From Sphingosinicella flava (GTDB lineage: Bacteria; Pseudomonadota; Alphaproteobacteria; Sphingomonadales; Sphingomonadaceae), in contig NZ_CP065592.1 in NCBI RefSeq assembly GCF_016025255.1, positions 477,122 to 541,121 on the forward strand: a stretch of DNA of 64,000 bases. The letters run 5' to 3'. A model generated the notes under the pieces. The model was not told the origin of the DNA, searched no databases, and saw only the letters and a program-made list of their open reading frames with translations. Of this stretch, positions 1 through 9,629 are shown one piece after another; positions within the stretch are counted from its first letter, which is position 1; every line of letters begins with the position of its first letter. The position numbers and the translations under genes are program-made.

Positions 1-1740
1 GGTCGGATTGTTGTTGAAGACGTCGATCCGCATCCGGACGGTCATTCCCGGCGCGGTTTCCGAGGGGGTGAAGCTCTTCGCGATGGTCGGCGTGCATTCC
101 CCGCCGCTTGAAAGGCCCGTAATCTCGGCCCCGGCGATCGTGATCGCCCGGCCGGTATCGCCATTCGTCGCGCCGTATGTGGGACCGAAACGGGCAGGCG
201 AGCCGTAAGTCGTGCCCGCGCTGCCGCCGGAGAGGTCGGCCGACAGAGGGACGGAACTCGCCACGAAGCCGCCGCCGCCGCCGCCGCCGGGCCCATAGGC
301 CAAATGCTCCGGAAAGCCATTGGGGCCCATCCGGACGACACCGTCGCCTGCGGAACCGCCGTTTCCGCCCCTGGCGCTCACGGACAGGGATGCATCCATC
401 GGCGCGCGAACTGTGGCGATCAGCACCGATCCGCCCGCCCCGCCGCCGCCTGCGGCGTCGGTTTCCGCGGTCGAACCGGCATCCGCGCCGTTGGCGTTCA
501 GGGATCCGGTTCCGGCGATCTCACCGGCGCGGATGAAGATGATGCCGCCGCCCGCAGCGCCGCTGGAGGAAAGCCCGTTAGGCGGCGTCCCGGAGGCGTC
601 ATTGTTGACGCCCGCGCCGCCGCCGCCGCCCATGACGAGCCGCTCCGCGCCCGCCTCGGGGATATCCGCTCCGGGCTGGCCGCCCGATTCAACGGGGTTT
701 TCGATATCGAAATTGCAGCTTTGGGGGAGCGCACTGCACCAGGCATGGCCGCCCAAGCCGCCTTGGCCGCCATTGCCGCCGCCGCCGCCGCCGCTATTTT
801 CGATGTTGATGCCGGGGTGGCCGTCCGTGCCGCCGCCGCCCGCATTGCCCGGTGCGCCGCGCGCCGATCCGCCGCCCGGATAGGCTTCCGCCCGGGTTTC
901 GGCGATCCCGCCATTCATGAACACGAACCACGGGGCGCCCGCTATGCCTTCGCCTTTCTGGCCATTGGCGCCGTTCCAGGTCGGAGTGGCATAATCGGTC
1001 GCCGTTCCGTTGCCGCTGCCGAGATTCCGGCCCGCGCCGCCCCGGAAGCCCTGCCCGGCGACGCTGATGCCGCCGCCCGAAAAGGTGAGCCGCCGCGCGA
1101 CGTCCAGCACGACGATGCCGCCCGCGTCGCCATCCCATGGGGACGCCGTCACGGTTCCGCTGATCGTCGCTTCGTCATATTGGGGCACGCGCACGACCTG
1201 GAAGCTCCGGCGGTAATCGGTATCGCTGTAAGGGGCGGTGAAGTAGCTGTTGACGAGGCCGTCGCCGGTGGCGCCCTGAATCGTCACCGTGCCGCCGAAT
1301 TGGCCCATGGCGCTCGTCGCGCGGACGAATTCGTAGCGGCCCGCCTGCCGGATATCGGTATAGCCATTGCCATAGCCGCCAGGCGTGCCGTCGCCATAGC
1401 TGTCGTCGTTGCTGGGCGAGAACAATGCATCCTGCATCTGGATGACGAGCAGCAAGTCGCCGGGCTGAATATCCTGCGGCGCGCCGCGCGCGTAGCTCAG
1501 CTGAATGGATGTTGCGCCGGCCGAAACCGAAGTGGCGCCCGCGAAATAGGTGTTGACGACGCCGGTGAGCGCGGCCGAGCCTTCCCGGCCCGGAATGGCG
1601 CACCAATTCGCAAGGGCGGGCTGAAGGGTGAGGCAGGCGAGCGCGAGGGAGGCAACCGCCCGCCTTATCCAGACCGGCCATGGGCATGAGGCGTGCCGGC
1701 CCCGCCCATCCGTTTCATCCCCAGCCCTTTTTTCCGCCAT
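1..1740 (-). CDS. Secreted glycine-rich DUF11-type surface protein, partial (C-terminus beyond window)
   Basis: The reading frame is open from an ATG at 1740 down to base 1, giving 580 codons with the C-terminus missing. After a short basic leader, residues about 27-45 form a hydrophobic signal segment ending in ALA before NWC. A beta-rich region follows (GDLLLVIQMQ near residue 93). Residues about 220-500 are dominated by glycine, alanine and serine with runs of up to seven glycines. Near residue 555 the sequence AKSFTPSETAPGMTV looks like the start of a DUF11-type repeat, and the protein continues off the edge. A second in-frame ATG six bases upstream (1746) is an alternative start. It is the last visible gene of the minus-strand surface operon, about 70 bases after the barrel-protein gene. 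An adhesin or matrix role is inferred from composition and neighbours only. Confidence 0.75.
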   Translation of the reverse strand, partial: MAEKRAGDETDGRGRHASCPWPVWIRRAVASLALACLTLQPALANWCAIPGREGSAALTGVVNTYFAGATSVSAGATSIQLSYARGAPQDIQPGDLLLVIQMQDALFSPSNDDSYGDGTPGGYGNGYTDIRQAGRYEFVRATSAMGQFGGTVTIQGATGDGLVNSYFTAPYSDTDYRRSFQVVRVPQYDEATISGTVTASPWDGDAGGIVVLDVARRLTFSGGGISVAGQGFRGGAGRNLGSGNGTATDYATPTWNGANGQKGEGIAGAPWFVFMNGGIAETRAEAYPGGGSARGAPGNAGGGGTDGHPGINIENSGGGGGGNGGQGGLGGHAWCSALPQSCNFDIENPVESGGQPGADIPEAGAERLVMGGGGGAGVNNDASGTPPNGLSSSGAAGGGIIFIRAGEIAGTGSLNANGADAGSTAETDAAGGGGAGGSVLIATVRAPMDASLSVSARGGNGGSAGDGVVRMGPNGFPEHLAYGPGGGGGGGFVASSVPLSADLSGGSAGTTYGSPARFGPTYGATNGDTGRAITIAGAEITGLSSGGECTPTIAKSFTPSETAPGMTVRMRIDVFNNNPT

Positions 1741-1814
1741 GGCCATGGCGTTAATCCGCGAGCGTGGAAGATCGCTTAACGGCGGCGGGGATTGCCCTTT
1801 GGTTTCATGCCGGA

Positions 1815-4800
1815 TCATTGGCCGAGCCCCAGGCCTTGCAGCGTCTGCTGGTCGAATTTCAAGCGCATCGTCACATAGGGTCCGGCGCGGGTATAGCGTT
1901 CGTCGCTGAAATCGCGGTCCCAGAAGCCGATGACGTTCCAGCCGACCGACAGCCAGCCGTTTTCGAACGGGCTGAGGCCGATATTGGGGCCCAGGGCATA
2001 GCTGTAGGAATCGCCGCTTAGGCCCTGGCGGATGCTGGCGGAAAGGCCGAGATCCACCCTTCCGGTAAGATCGTAGCGGATGTCGCCGCCCAGCACGTTG
2101 CTCCAGCCGCCGATATCATCTTCGCCAAAGCTGTCGGAGACGTAACGCGAGCCCCAATAGAGGGAGACTTCGGTGCGATTGAGCCACGAGCCGTCATACT
2201 GGCCGTTCGGCGACCAGTTGAGCGAGAGATGGTTGATGACGCGCTGCGAACGGGCGTCGCCCGTCACCGCCAGGCCGCCGCCGAGGGGCCCCGGAATGCC
2301 CGCCACGGTGCCCGTCACCTTGTCGTCGCGCAATTCGAGCTTGTCGAGGAACGACCATTCGCTGTCCGCCGGGCGATGCGCCCAGGACATTTGCAGGTTG
2401 GCGGTGCTGGTTTCCGCGCCGCCGTCGACCTTCGCGGTGAACCAGTTGAAGGCCGCGCCGACCGCCCGCCCTTCGCCGATCTGGCGGAGGGCGGCGGCGG
2501 TGAAGCCGTAGCGGTTTTCGTCCTCGCCGTCGCGATATTCGGCGCGGCCGGTGATGCTCCACAGGGCGGCACGGTAGGTCGCGCCCGCGGTGAGAGCGGT
2601 GAAGTCCTCGGTGAGGCCACCCGATCCGATGAAGCCGCCGCTCGCCACCGGTTGCCGCGGGTTCAGCACGTCGGACGGGTCGATGCCAGTGAGCGTCCGG
2701 TTGCCGTCGACCGAGAAGTCGACCGACCAATGCTTGTCGAGCACGAAGGATTGCGAGAGGCCGTAGGCGGCGAAGCTGCGCGCGCCATATTCGGCGATGT
2801 CCTGGAAATTGCCGGTGACGGCGAAGCGGGCGCCCGCCCATGGCTTCACGTCGAAACCGGCGCGGAAGGTGCGGGCGTCGATCGTCTCGCCGTCGGCGAT
2901 TTCGTAAGCGCCGACCAGCTGGACCGCCGGCGACAGCGCGTAGCGGGCGCCGAAACGGTGCTGAGCGGGGAAGTCGATGCTGTCATTCTTGCCGCCGATC
3001 GGCAGCTCGGTCTGGGCGTCGAGTTCGAGCTTGTTGTCGAGGAACCGTTTCGTCGCGCCGAGCTGGAGCAGCTGCGAGGTGGCGGTGCGGCCATCGGCGA
3101 GGCGGTCGTCGGCGAAGACGATGCCTGCGCGGCCCGCCAGGTCGTTGCGGCGATATTCGAGGAGGGCGCGGCCCGCGATGCGGCGCGCGTTGCTGCTGAG
3201 GTAATCCTCGTGCCAGCCGCTCGCCGTCAGCGACAGGCCATCGGCGATCTTGATGCGCGCATCGGCGCCGATCTTGCGGGTGCCGTTTTCCGAAGCATTG
3301 AGCTGGCCCACGCCAAAGCCGCCTTCCTGCTCGCGCGCATAAGCGAGAAGGTCGATATTGGCGCCGTGATGTTCCGCCTCGACCAGCCAGGCCGTCGCGG
3401 TGCCGCCATCGCCCGCATTGTTCTTGCCTTTCGTGTCCGACACGGCGACTTCGGCGCGGATTTCGGTTGCCAAATTGGGACGGTAGCGGATGTCGGCGCC
3501 CGCGAGGGTGGTTTCGGCTCGATCGTCCTCGTCGCGGATCGCGGTCGCGGAGACCTGCAATTTCTGGTCGGCGGTGCGGATGCTGACGCGGCCGCCGGCA
3601 TTGATCTCGCGCTTCGCAACGCCGTCCACTTCGTAATCGGCGACGATGAATTGCGGGTCGAGATCCGACGTGCGGCTGAGGATCGGCTCGCGGAAACGGA
3701 GCGTTCCCGCTGCATAATCGATGTCGTAATCGATATGGCGGGTGAGGAGCCGGGTCGACACGATGCGGTCGGAGCGGAGCCGGTCGCGCACTTCCAGGAT
3801 GATCCGTTCGCTGTTCGGCAGGATGTCCCGTGCGCCGAGCGCATAAGGACCGGACAGGCCGTTGCCCTGGATTTCGTCGCGGCGGTGGCGTGTCGGCGTG
3901 TCGGCGGCGAAGGCGGTCGCCGAGACCCTTTCGGAGCGATATTCCGTCTTCACGCCGTTCAGCGAACGGACGTAGCGGGCGAGTTCGGGCTCGTCGATGC
4001 CGGTCTCGTAATCGCCGAACAGGGCGTAGAATTGCGGGCGCTCCAGCTTCAGATAGAGTTTGCGGACCGACGCGGCGTCGTAGCGGCGCTCGGAACGGTC
4101 GGCGTAGACGGTGTAATAGGCCGTGGGATCAATGATCCCGCCGAAACGCGTCTCGTCTTCCTTCTTGTCGCTGTCATAGGCCAGCGTCATCAACCATTTG
4201 CCGCTGATCTTGCCCTTGGCGTAGAGCGCCAGGCGGCCATCGGTCAGGACGTCATTGTCCTCGCCGTCGCCTAGATCCTCCATGCGGCCCTGCAATTTAT
4301 TGAAGCCGACCGTTCCGGCGGCGAGGCCGACGACGGTCCAGGGACGGTCGCCGGGTGACAGCCAGATTTCCAGCCGCTGTTCGCGAACCGCGTCGTCGTC
4401 GCGGAAGTTGAGGCGGAGGCCGAAGCTGCCGGACGCGGTGGTCGGTTCCAACTCGATATAGGCGATGCCTTCGTCGCCGACGACGCGCCACACCGGCTGG
4501 CCGCGTTCCAGGCCCGCGAGCTGGCGCGCCTGCTGGGCGTCGGCCTCGACGGCGGGATAATAAGGCGCCGGAACCTCGAAATCGCCGACCAAGCCGTTAT
4601 GGACCGGGCGGCCGTCACGATCGGTGAGGCGCAGGGCGATGACCGGCCGTGTGACGCCGTCCGCGACCAGCACGGACTTTTCGCGAACGAGCTCCGCATT
4701 CATCGGGCTCGCCGCGAAATGCACCTTGCGTTCGAGCGTTTCGACCAGCGTGCCGCCCGCATCGCGCACTTCGGCGGTCAGCGTGGTGGTGAAGCCCTTG

Positions 4801-6902
4801 GTCTCGATTGGAATGCCGCGCCACAGGCTGACGGCGACGCTGCCATCGGCGCTGGTGCGCGTGCCGTCGAAGGCGATCTTGTCCACCGGCTTGCCGTTGT
4901 TGAAGAGGGCGACGGTATGACCCGCACCGTGCTTGATCGCCACGCGGACGACGGGCGCGCGGGGATTGTGCTCGGGCTCCGGGAAGAGCCATTCAACGCC
5001 TGGCTTCTGCCCTGTCAGCCAGTCGCGCTCGGCGCCTGCATAAGCGGCGTCGGTCAGCGGAACAGGACGGGCCGGTGCGGCCTTCGCCGCAGCTGCCCGC
5101 GCATCGCTCTTTATGGCGCGGAAGTCGACGCGCTTCAGGCTGCCGCCCTGGCCCTCCACGAAACGGGAGAAAGCGCGGCCCGCCGAACGGCTGTTCACGG
5201 CGCAATCCACCGCGGCGCGGTCGGCGGGAAGGGTGAGGTCGTCCATCTGGACGACGTGCAGGCCGGGTTCCACGCCCTCGAAATGATAGCGGCCGTCCTC
5301 GTCGGTCACGGCATAGCTGCCGTCTTCCAGCATGACGCGGACGCCGGGGATGCCGGGTGCCTTTTCCGGATCGGCCGAGCAATCGGCGTCGATCACCCGG
5401 CCGATGATCGACATCCGGTCGGCGATCGTCTCGCGCGTGATGCGAACAATTGCATCGGCCACGTTGCTGGCGGCGCCGAGCGCATCCACGGCGCTGGCGC
5501 GGTTCACGGCCTGGCCCGGCCGCGCGTCGGGCCGGACTTCCAGGGCGTAGGTGATGTGGGCGGAGGCGCCACCCGGGATCGGCGGAACCTTGACGGTAAG
5601 GGTTCGGCCGTCCGCAGACACGCCAGCATCGGCCTTTTGCCCGTCCAGCCGCAAAGTATTCAACCGCAACCGCATCTCAGGTGGGATGAGATCGGTTACG
5701 GTGATTTCGGCTGTCCGACGGGTCTGATCCGGGTTGCGGATCGTGACCTGATACTGAACGAGATCGCCCGCCTCCGCCACGGCTTTCGACGCGACTTTGG
5801 TAAGGGCCATCTGCGCCCCCGGCCGATCGAGCGGAATATCCACTCGAACGGGTGCGGGATTGTCGAGAATGATGATGCCGCCATAGGAGCCGCCGACGAT
5901 GTCGAACGGCTGTCCATCGGGGCGGATGAGATGCGCCATGTCCTCCGGCGTGCGCTGGGACGGCGCGGTGTAAGGAGAGGGGGGCGTGAAGACGAGGCGG
6001 TAGCGTCCCTGCCGCATCAGCGGGAAGCGATATTCGCCCTCGGGAAACTGGTAGACCTGTCCGCCGGAGTCGGTGACGGTCTGCCCGGTCACGACGGTCG
6101 AGGGATAGCGGGATACGCCGTCGTCGCCGAACACGTCGGCGGGCGCGCCGGTGTCGGCATCGACGATCGAGATCGTCACGCCGTCGACCGCCGCGCCGTC
6201 GCCGCTGTCGAAGGCAATGCCATAAGGGTCGATCAGCACGTTAAGCTGAGTATCGGCAAAGGGCGGCTCGCCCGCCTCGGTCGCGGCGTCGACCGGCGTT
6301 TGAGTGCCGGGATCGAGCGAGAGGCGGCAATCGCCATGGACGGGGGCCGGCGGGGTGGCCCGCGTGGCGATGCCGCCCATGAAAATAGCGCTGTTGTTCG
6401 CGGTTTCGACGAGCGTCACCTCTTCGCGATCCCCGCCGATGTCGATAGTGATCATCACCTGATCGATCGCATTGGGATCCTGATTGGCGTCCGGCCGCTC
6501 GACGCCAAGGATCAGGGGCTCGCCTGGCCGGATCGCTGACGTCTCCATGACAGGCGCGGCATCGATCGGCACGCCGGAGCGGACGCCTTCGAAAGCGAAA
6601 GGAATTTCGCCGCCGCTGCCTTGGCAGCTCGCGCCCTGGAGCGACGGCCTCTCATTCGCATTGCCGGTGCCGCTGAGGCGATAGGTCTTGAGATTATGCT
6701 GAGGCTCCGGGACGATGACGGTGAGGTCGACCCGGTTGGACAGCTGACGCGCGACTCCCTGTCCCGTGTCCCACTCCAAGGCGGCGACATTGGTGACGAT
6801 GCGCGAATAGCTACCCGACGTGTCGGCATGAACCGGCACGATGGCTGCCAGAGGCACTAGGAGGGCGAATATCGCCCCGAAAAGATGGGACGATCGCCGC
6901 AT
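1815..6902 (-). CDS. Large outer-membrane protein with DUF11 and Cna-B/SdrD-like domains and C-terminal beta-barrel
   Basis: About 1695 residues from the ATG at 6902, which is followed directly by a classical signal peptide (MRRSS, hydrophobic core, cleavage after VHA). An ATG at 6935 would add 11 residues but buries the signal peptide. Numbered from 6935, residues about 373-495 form a DUF11-type beta-sandwich (ALTKVASKAVAEAGD, then VTDLIPPEM). Residues about 510-560 resemble a carboxypeptidase-regulatory or SdrD-B domain (GVRVMLEDGSYAVTDEDGRY). From roughly residue 870 to the end, alternating polar/aromatic strands repeat as in a large outer-membrane barrel. A motif around DYDIDYAAGTLRF precedes the barrel. 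The C-terminus ends in GLGLGQ rather than the usual aromatic residue. It is flanked on the same strand by secreted DUF11 proteins, so a role in exporting or anchoring them is plausible but unproven. Confidence 0.8.
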   Translation of the reverse strand: MRRSSHLFGAIFALLVPLAAIVPVHADTSGSYSRIVTNVAALEWDTGQGVARQLSNRVDLTVIVPEPQHNLKTYRLSGTGNANERPSLQGASCQGSGGEIPFAFEGVRSGVPIDAAPVMETSAIRPGEPLILGVERPDANQDPNAIDQVMITIDIGGDREEVTLVETANNSAIFMGGIATRATPPAPVHGDCRLSLDPGTQTPVDAATEAGEPPFADTQLNVLIDPYGIAFDSGDGAAVDGVTISIVDADTGAPADVFGDDGVSRYPSTVVTGQTVTDSGGQVYQFPEGEYRFPLMRQGRYRLVFTPPSPYTAPSQRTPEDMAHLIRPDGQPFDIVGGSYGGIIILDNPAPVRVDIPLDRPGAQMALTKVASKAVAEAGDLVQYQVTIRNPDQTRRTAEITVTDLIPPEMRLRLNTLRLDGQKADAGVSADGRTLTVKVPPIPGGASAHITYALEVRPDARPGQAVNRASAVDALGAASNVADAIVRITRETIADRMSIIGRVIDADCSADPEKAPGIPGVRVMLEDGSYAVTDEDGRYHFEGVEPGLHVVQMDDLTLPADRAAVDCAVNSRSAGRAFSRFVEGQGGSLKRVDFRAIKSDARAAAAKAAPARPVPLTDAAYAGAERDWLTGQKPGVEWLFPEPEHNPRAPVVRVAIKHGAGHTVALFNNGKPVDKIAFDGTRTSADGSVAVSLWRGIPIETKGFTTTLTAEVRDAGGTLVETLERKVHFAASPMNAELVREKSVLVADGVTRPVIALRLTDRDGRPVHNGLVGDFEVPAPYYPAVEADAQQARQLAGLERGQPVWRVVGDEGIAYIELEPTTASGSFGLRLNFRDDDAVREQRLEIWLSPGDRPWTVVGLAAGTVGFNKLQGRMEDLGDGEDNDVLTDGRLALYAKGKISGKWLMTLAYDSDKKEDETRFGGIIDPTAYYTVYADRSERRYDAASVRKLYLKLERPQFYALFGDYETGIDEPELARYVRSLNGVKTEYRSERVSATAFAADTPTRHRRDEIQGNGLSGPYALGARDILPNSERIILEVRDRLRSDRIVSTRLLTRHIDYDIDYAAGTLRFREPILSRTSDLDPQFIVADYEVDGVAKREINAGGRVSIRTADQKLQVSATAIRDEDDRAETTLAGADIRYRPNLATEIRAEVAVSDTKGKNNAGDGGTATAWLVEAEHHGANIDLLAYAREQEGGFGVGQLNASENGTRKIGADARIKIADGLSLTASGWHEDYLSSNARRIAGRALLEYRRNDLAGRAGIVFADDRLADGRTATSQLLQLGATKRFLDNKLELDAQTELPIGGKNDSIDFPAQHRFGARYALSPAVQLVGAYEIADGETIDARTFRAGFDVKPWAGARFAVTGNFQDIAEYGARSFAAYGLSQSFVLDKHWSVDFSVDGNRTLTGIDPSDVLNPRQPVASGGFIGSGGLTEDFTALTAGATYRAALWSITGRAEYRDGEDENRYGFTAAALRQIGEGRAVGAAFNWFTAKVDGGAETSTANLQMSWAHRPADSEWSFLDKLELRDDKVTGTVAGIPGPLGGGLAVTGDARSQRVINHLSLNWSPNGQYDGSWLNRTEVSLYWGSRYVSDSFGEDDIGGWSNVLGGDIRYDLTGRVDLGLSASIRQGLSGDSYSYALGPNIGLSPFENGWLSVGWNVIGFWDRDFSDERYTRAGPYVTMRLKFDQQTLQGLGLGQ

Positions 6903-6954
6903 GGCCAGAGCTGATCCAGGGAAGTGCAAGGGCATCCCCGGCCGCTTCTTCCGC

Positions 6955-8013
6955 TTAATTTACCGTAACGCGGAAGAGGACGTTGCGCGCATCGTCCCCG
7001 GGCACACTGGCGATCGTCGCGGTGACGGTGCCGTTGTCGAACGACCCGTCCTCCGTCCCGGCGCTGCAATCGGTGCCGTTGCTGACCGTGCCGTTGGCCT
7101 TCACGCCGAAGCTCGGCAGGTAGGCGGTTTGCGCGGGCAGAATGTCGGTGATCACGATATCGGTGGCCGTTGTGCCGCCGGCGGCATTGGCAACGATGAT
7201 GCAATATTCGACGACGGCGCCCGGTATCATCTTCGGGTTCGTGGTGCTGTTCACCGGATCGCTGATGACCTTGCTGGTCTTGGTGACGGTCAGCGCCGCT
7301 GCGCCGACGGTGAAATCGTCGCCCGCATAATGCGCGCCGTCGCCGGCAGTGTTGCCGTCCGCATTGGTATCGGCAAAGACCGTGTCGACGCCGCCGGTGT
7401 TCGCGCCCGCCGTTTGCGTGACGGCTGCGCCCATGCTGTTTGCCGCGCCCGCTTCGTGGGCCGTAGCGGTGAGGCGGACGCCCGCGACATCGCCATTGAC
7501 GCGGCCAAGAGCCGTGTCGCCGACCACGAAGATGCGCCTGCTGGCGTCGGCGGCGATTTCATCCAGATAGCTGACGATCTGGTCGGTGCCGATGTCGAGC
7601 GTGCCGTTATTGTTGGTGTCGACGAAGATGCGCAGGTTCGACACGTCGTAAGTGTCGGTCCCGCCATGCGCCGCCGTCCCGCCCGACAGCTGCGTCGCCG
7701 CGAGCTGCAGATCGAGCGGGGCATTGGAGGTGTTGGTGACGGTGAAGGTCGTATAGGCATCCGTCTCGCCAGGTGTGACCGTGGTCGTGGCCGAACCGAC
7801 TTCCGTCACCGTCAGGTTGACCTTGCGGTCGACCGTGAAGGTGTTGGTCGCGGTGACCGTATTCTGGTCGACATTCTGAACCTTGTAATTGAGGGTCACC
7901 GTGTTGGTCACGATCGTGCCCGCGCTGGTCCCTTCGGCGTAAGCCGGCGCGGCCGCGAACGCCATTATTGCCGATAAACCGGCGGCGCCCAAAAGCTGTG
8001 CTGTACGTGTCAT
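6955..8013 (-). CDS. Secreted DUF11-domain protein (352 aa)
   Basis: The protein has a clear signal peptide (MTRTAQLLGAAGLSAIMAFA, cleavage after AYA). Two DUF11-like modules follow: one starts near VTEVGSATTTVTPGE (about residues 70-200), the second near LTVTKTSKVISDP (about residues 240-352). A segment rich in Asp and Asn (IFVDTNNNGTLDIGTD, then DTNADGNTAGDG) resembles calcium-binding loops of bacterial surface repeats. There is no membrane anchor or cell-wall signal, so after export the protein would be periplasmic or surface-bound through partners. It shares architecture and the VDTNNNG-type motif with the 339-aa protein at 8567-9586, suggesting paralogues. It lies between the 153-aa secreted protein and the giant barrel protein, all on the minus strand. 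Function unknown; a structural subunit of a surface layer or fibre is inference. Confidence 0.82.
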   Translation of the reverse strand: MTRTAQLLGAAGLSAIMAFAAAPAYAEGTSAGTIVTNTVTLNYKVQNVDQNTVTATNTFTVDRKVNLTVTEVGSATTTVTPGETDAYTTFTVTNTSNAPLDLQLAATQLSGGTAAHGGTDTYDVSNLRIFVDTNNNGTLDIGTDQIVSYLDEIAADASRRIFVVGDTALGRVNGDVAGVRLTATAHEAGAANSMGAAVTQTAGANTGGVDTVFADTNADGNTAGDGAHYAGDDFTVGAAALTVTKTSKVISDPVNSTTNPKMIPGAVVEYCIIVANAAGGTTATDIVITDILPAQTAYLPSFGVKANGTVSNGTDCSAGTEDGSFDNGTVTATIASVPGDDARNVLFRVTVN

Positions 8014-8094
8014 TCGTTCTTCCCGTCAGTTGACTATACTTTTGGTGCCATTCCCCACCCGCAGGCACCAACGCGGGATTAACGATACGTCTTG

Positions 8095-8556
8095 CTACTT
8101 CACCGTGCCCCGAAAGGTCAGCTTGCCCTCCGCGCCCACCGGAATGGGTTGCGGAAAAGTCCAGCGGACATGAGTGACGTCGGCCGCCTGCGCCGCGCGC
8201 CGCTGGCCGTCCGTCCCGGCCACCGTCAGCGATGCAAGCGTCCCCCAATTCGTGCCGCCGTCAACCGACACGACCGATCCGTCCGCTTCGCCGCCAGCAT
8301 AGGAGACGGCGCCCGGAACGGGATTGGTGATGACGAAGTCCTGAGCGGGCGCCGTCCCCACATTCTTGTAATTGAGCGTGAAGACCAGCTTCTCGCCCGG
8401 CGTCACGACCTTCGGCTCTTCGAGGACGATCTTGTCCTGTCCCTTGTCGTCCTTGACGACGCGCTCGACCTGCACCTTGCTGGTGAGCTGGACATTTTCA
8501 GCCCAAGCGGCAGTGCCGGCGAGGGAGAAGGCAAGGAAAGCCAACAGATACTTCAT
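8095..8556 (-). CDS. Small secreted DUF11-like protein (153 aa)
   Basis: The chosen ATG at 8556 has a good ribosome-binding site (GAGGATAAAG just upstream) and begins the signal peptide MKYLLAFLAFSLAGTAAWA. A longer frame to 8616 would add a basic leader overlapping the neighbouring gene. The mature part is one DUF11-type beta-sandwich: VVTPGEKLVFTLNYKNVGT, then DFVITNPVPGAVSYAGG and a final strand WTFPQPIPVGAEGKLTFRG. It starts 10 bases after the stop of the 339-aa DUF11 gene, which supports co-transcription and perhaps coupled translation. One isolated DUF11 module on a small exported protein could be a subunit or cap of a larger assembly; this is inference from size and context. Confidence 0.8.
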   Translation of the reverse strand: MKYLLAFLAFSLAGTAAWAENVQLTSKVQVERVVKDDKGQDKIVLEEPKVVTPGEKLVFTLNYKNVGTAPAQDFVITNPVPGAVSYAGGEADGSVVSVDGGTNWGTLASLTVAGTDGQRRAAQAADVTHVRWTFPQPIPVGAEGKLTFRGTVK

Positions 8557-8566
8557 GACTTTATCC

Positions 8567-9586
8567 TCAGTCGACCTCCACATCGAAGGTGACTTCATGC
8601 GTCGTGCCTGCGGCAACGGTGCCGAGCGAAACGAGCACCGTCCGCGTCCCGCTGGTATAGGAACCGGTATCGTCGCCGGTCGCGTCGGTCAGCGCCGCGC
8701 CGTCGAGCGTGATCGACCCCGCTTCGTAAGTCGTTCCGGCCGGGACGATGTCGGAAACGCGAAGGTTCGCGAGCGAGCCGGAGCCCGATACCGTCGTGCT
8801 CAACCTATAGGTGATGATCGAACCCGGAACGAGGGTCGCTCCGCCGAACGGATCGACGACGGTTGCAGACTTGGTGATCGCGACGGTCGCCTGGCTGACC
8901 GCGTAAGTGCCCTCGTCGGTCGCCGTGGCGCTCGTCGCGCCGACAATTGCGTCGCCCCCGCCCTGGCCCTGTCCGGCGAAGGTGGTGCCGGGCGTGCCCG
9001 AACCGGTATTGGCGGTCGCGGTCAGCTCGACGATGCCCTCGTCGCCATTGGCGGCGCCGGCTGGAATGGTCGCCAGGACGAACACCCGGATGGAACCGTC
9101 GGCGGCGAGCACCGGATCGTTCGAACCGGCGACATAGACCGTGTCGACGCCGGAATCGTAGACACCGTTATTGTTGGTATCGAGGACGATGGACGTGACC
9201 GTCGGATTGAAATCGTCGCCGCCGACAGTGCCGCTGGCTGACAATCTGAAGGCTTCGCTGCCATTGCCCGAATTGGTGACGGTGAACCGCAGCACCCGGT
9301 TCGTCGCCCCGGGCGTGACCTGCACATTGCCGGTATCGGCGGACGCGACCGTGACGTTCAAAAGTTCGTCGACGCGGAGGGAGACGGTGTTCGAATCGAC
9401 CGTCGTGGCGCCATTCCCGGTGTCGTACGTCGCCGTGGCCTTATTGTCGATCTGCGTGCCCGCGGCGGTGCCTTGCGCGAAAGAGGGCGCGGCATGGAGG
9501 CCGGAGAGAAAGGTTCCGGCGGCCAGAATGTGCTTAATGCGGAATAGCGCGACGCCTGCCGCATACCGGCAATTCATGTTCTGCAT
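8567..9586 (-). CDS. Secreted DUF11-domain protein (339 aa), first gene of surface operon
   Basis: The first gene of the minus-strand operon. The N-terminus (MQNMNCRYAAGVALFRIKHI) leads into a hydrophobic export signal ending near PSFA. Two DUF11-like modules follow (about residues 70-215 and 235-339), the second starting VAITKSATVVDPFGG and containing RVSDIVPAGTTYEAG. The first module carries the acidic stretch VLDTNNNGVYDSGVD, matched by a similar stretch in the 352-aa paralogue two genes downstream. No catalytic motif is present. The start could also be the ATG at codon 4. A promoter-like pair at 9630-9657 and a palindrome at 9659-9676 lie just upstream. Probable extracytoplasmic structural protein; the precise role is unknown. 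Confidence 0.82.
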   Translation of the reverse strand: MQNMNCRYAAGVALFRIKHILAAGTFLSGLHAAPSFAQGTAAGTQIDNKATATYDTGNGATTVDSNTVSLRVDELLNVTVASADTGNVQVTPGATNRVLRFTVTNSGNGSEAFRLSASGTVGGDDFNPTVTSIVLDTNNNGVYDSGVDTVYVAGSNDPVLAADGSIRVFVLATIPAGAANGDEGIVELTATANTGSGTPGTTFAGQGQGGGDAIVGATSATATDEGTYAVSQATVAITKSATVVDPFGGATLVPGSIITYRLSTTVSGSGSLANLRVSDIVPAGTTYEAGSITLDGAALTDATGDDTGSYTSGTRTVLVSLGTVAAGTTHEVTFDVEVD

Positions 9587-9629
9587 TACTTCGGCCCCCC
9601 ACGAGCCGTTTCATTGATGTTCAGGATCG

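Noticed and set aside
304-1689. 461-codon open frame on the plus strand
   Set aside because: It is the antisense of the glycine-rich surface gene. Its alanine/arginine-rich composition and lack of any domain are typical of a shadow in GC-rich DNA.
2229-6539. Long plus-strand open frames of 681 and 646 codons
   Set aside because: They lie entirely antisense to the giant barrel protein, which has a signal peptide and recognisable domains. The antisense translations show no conserved motif.
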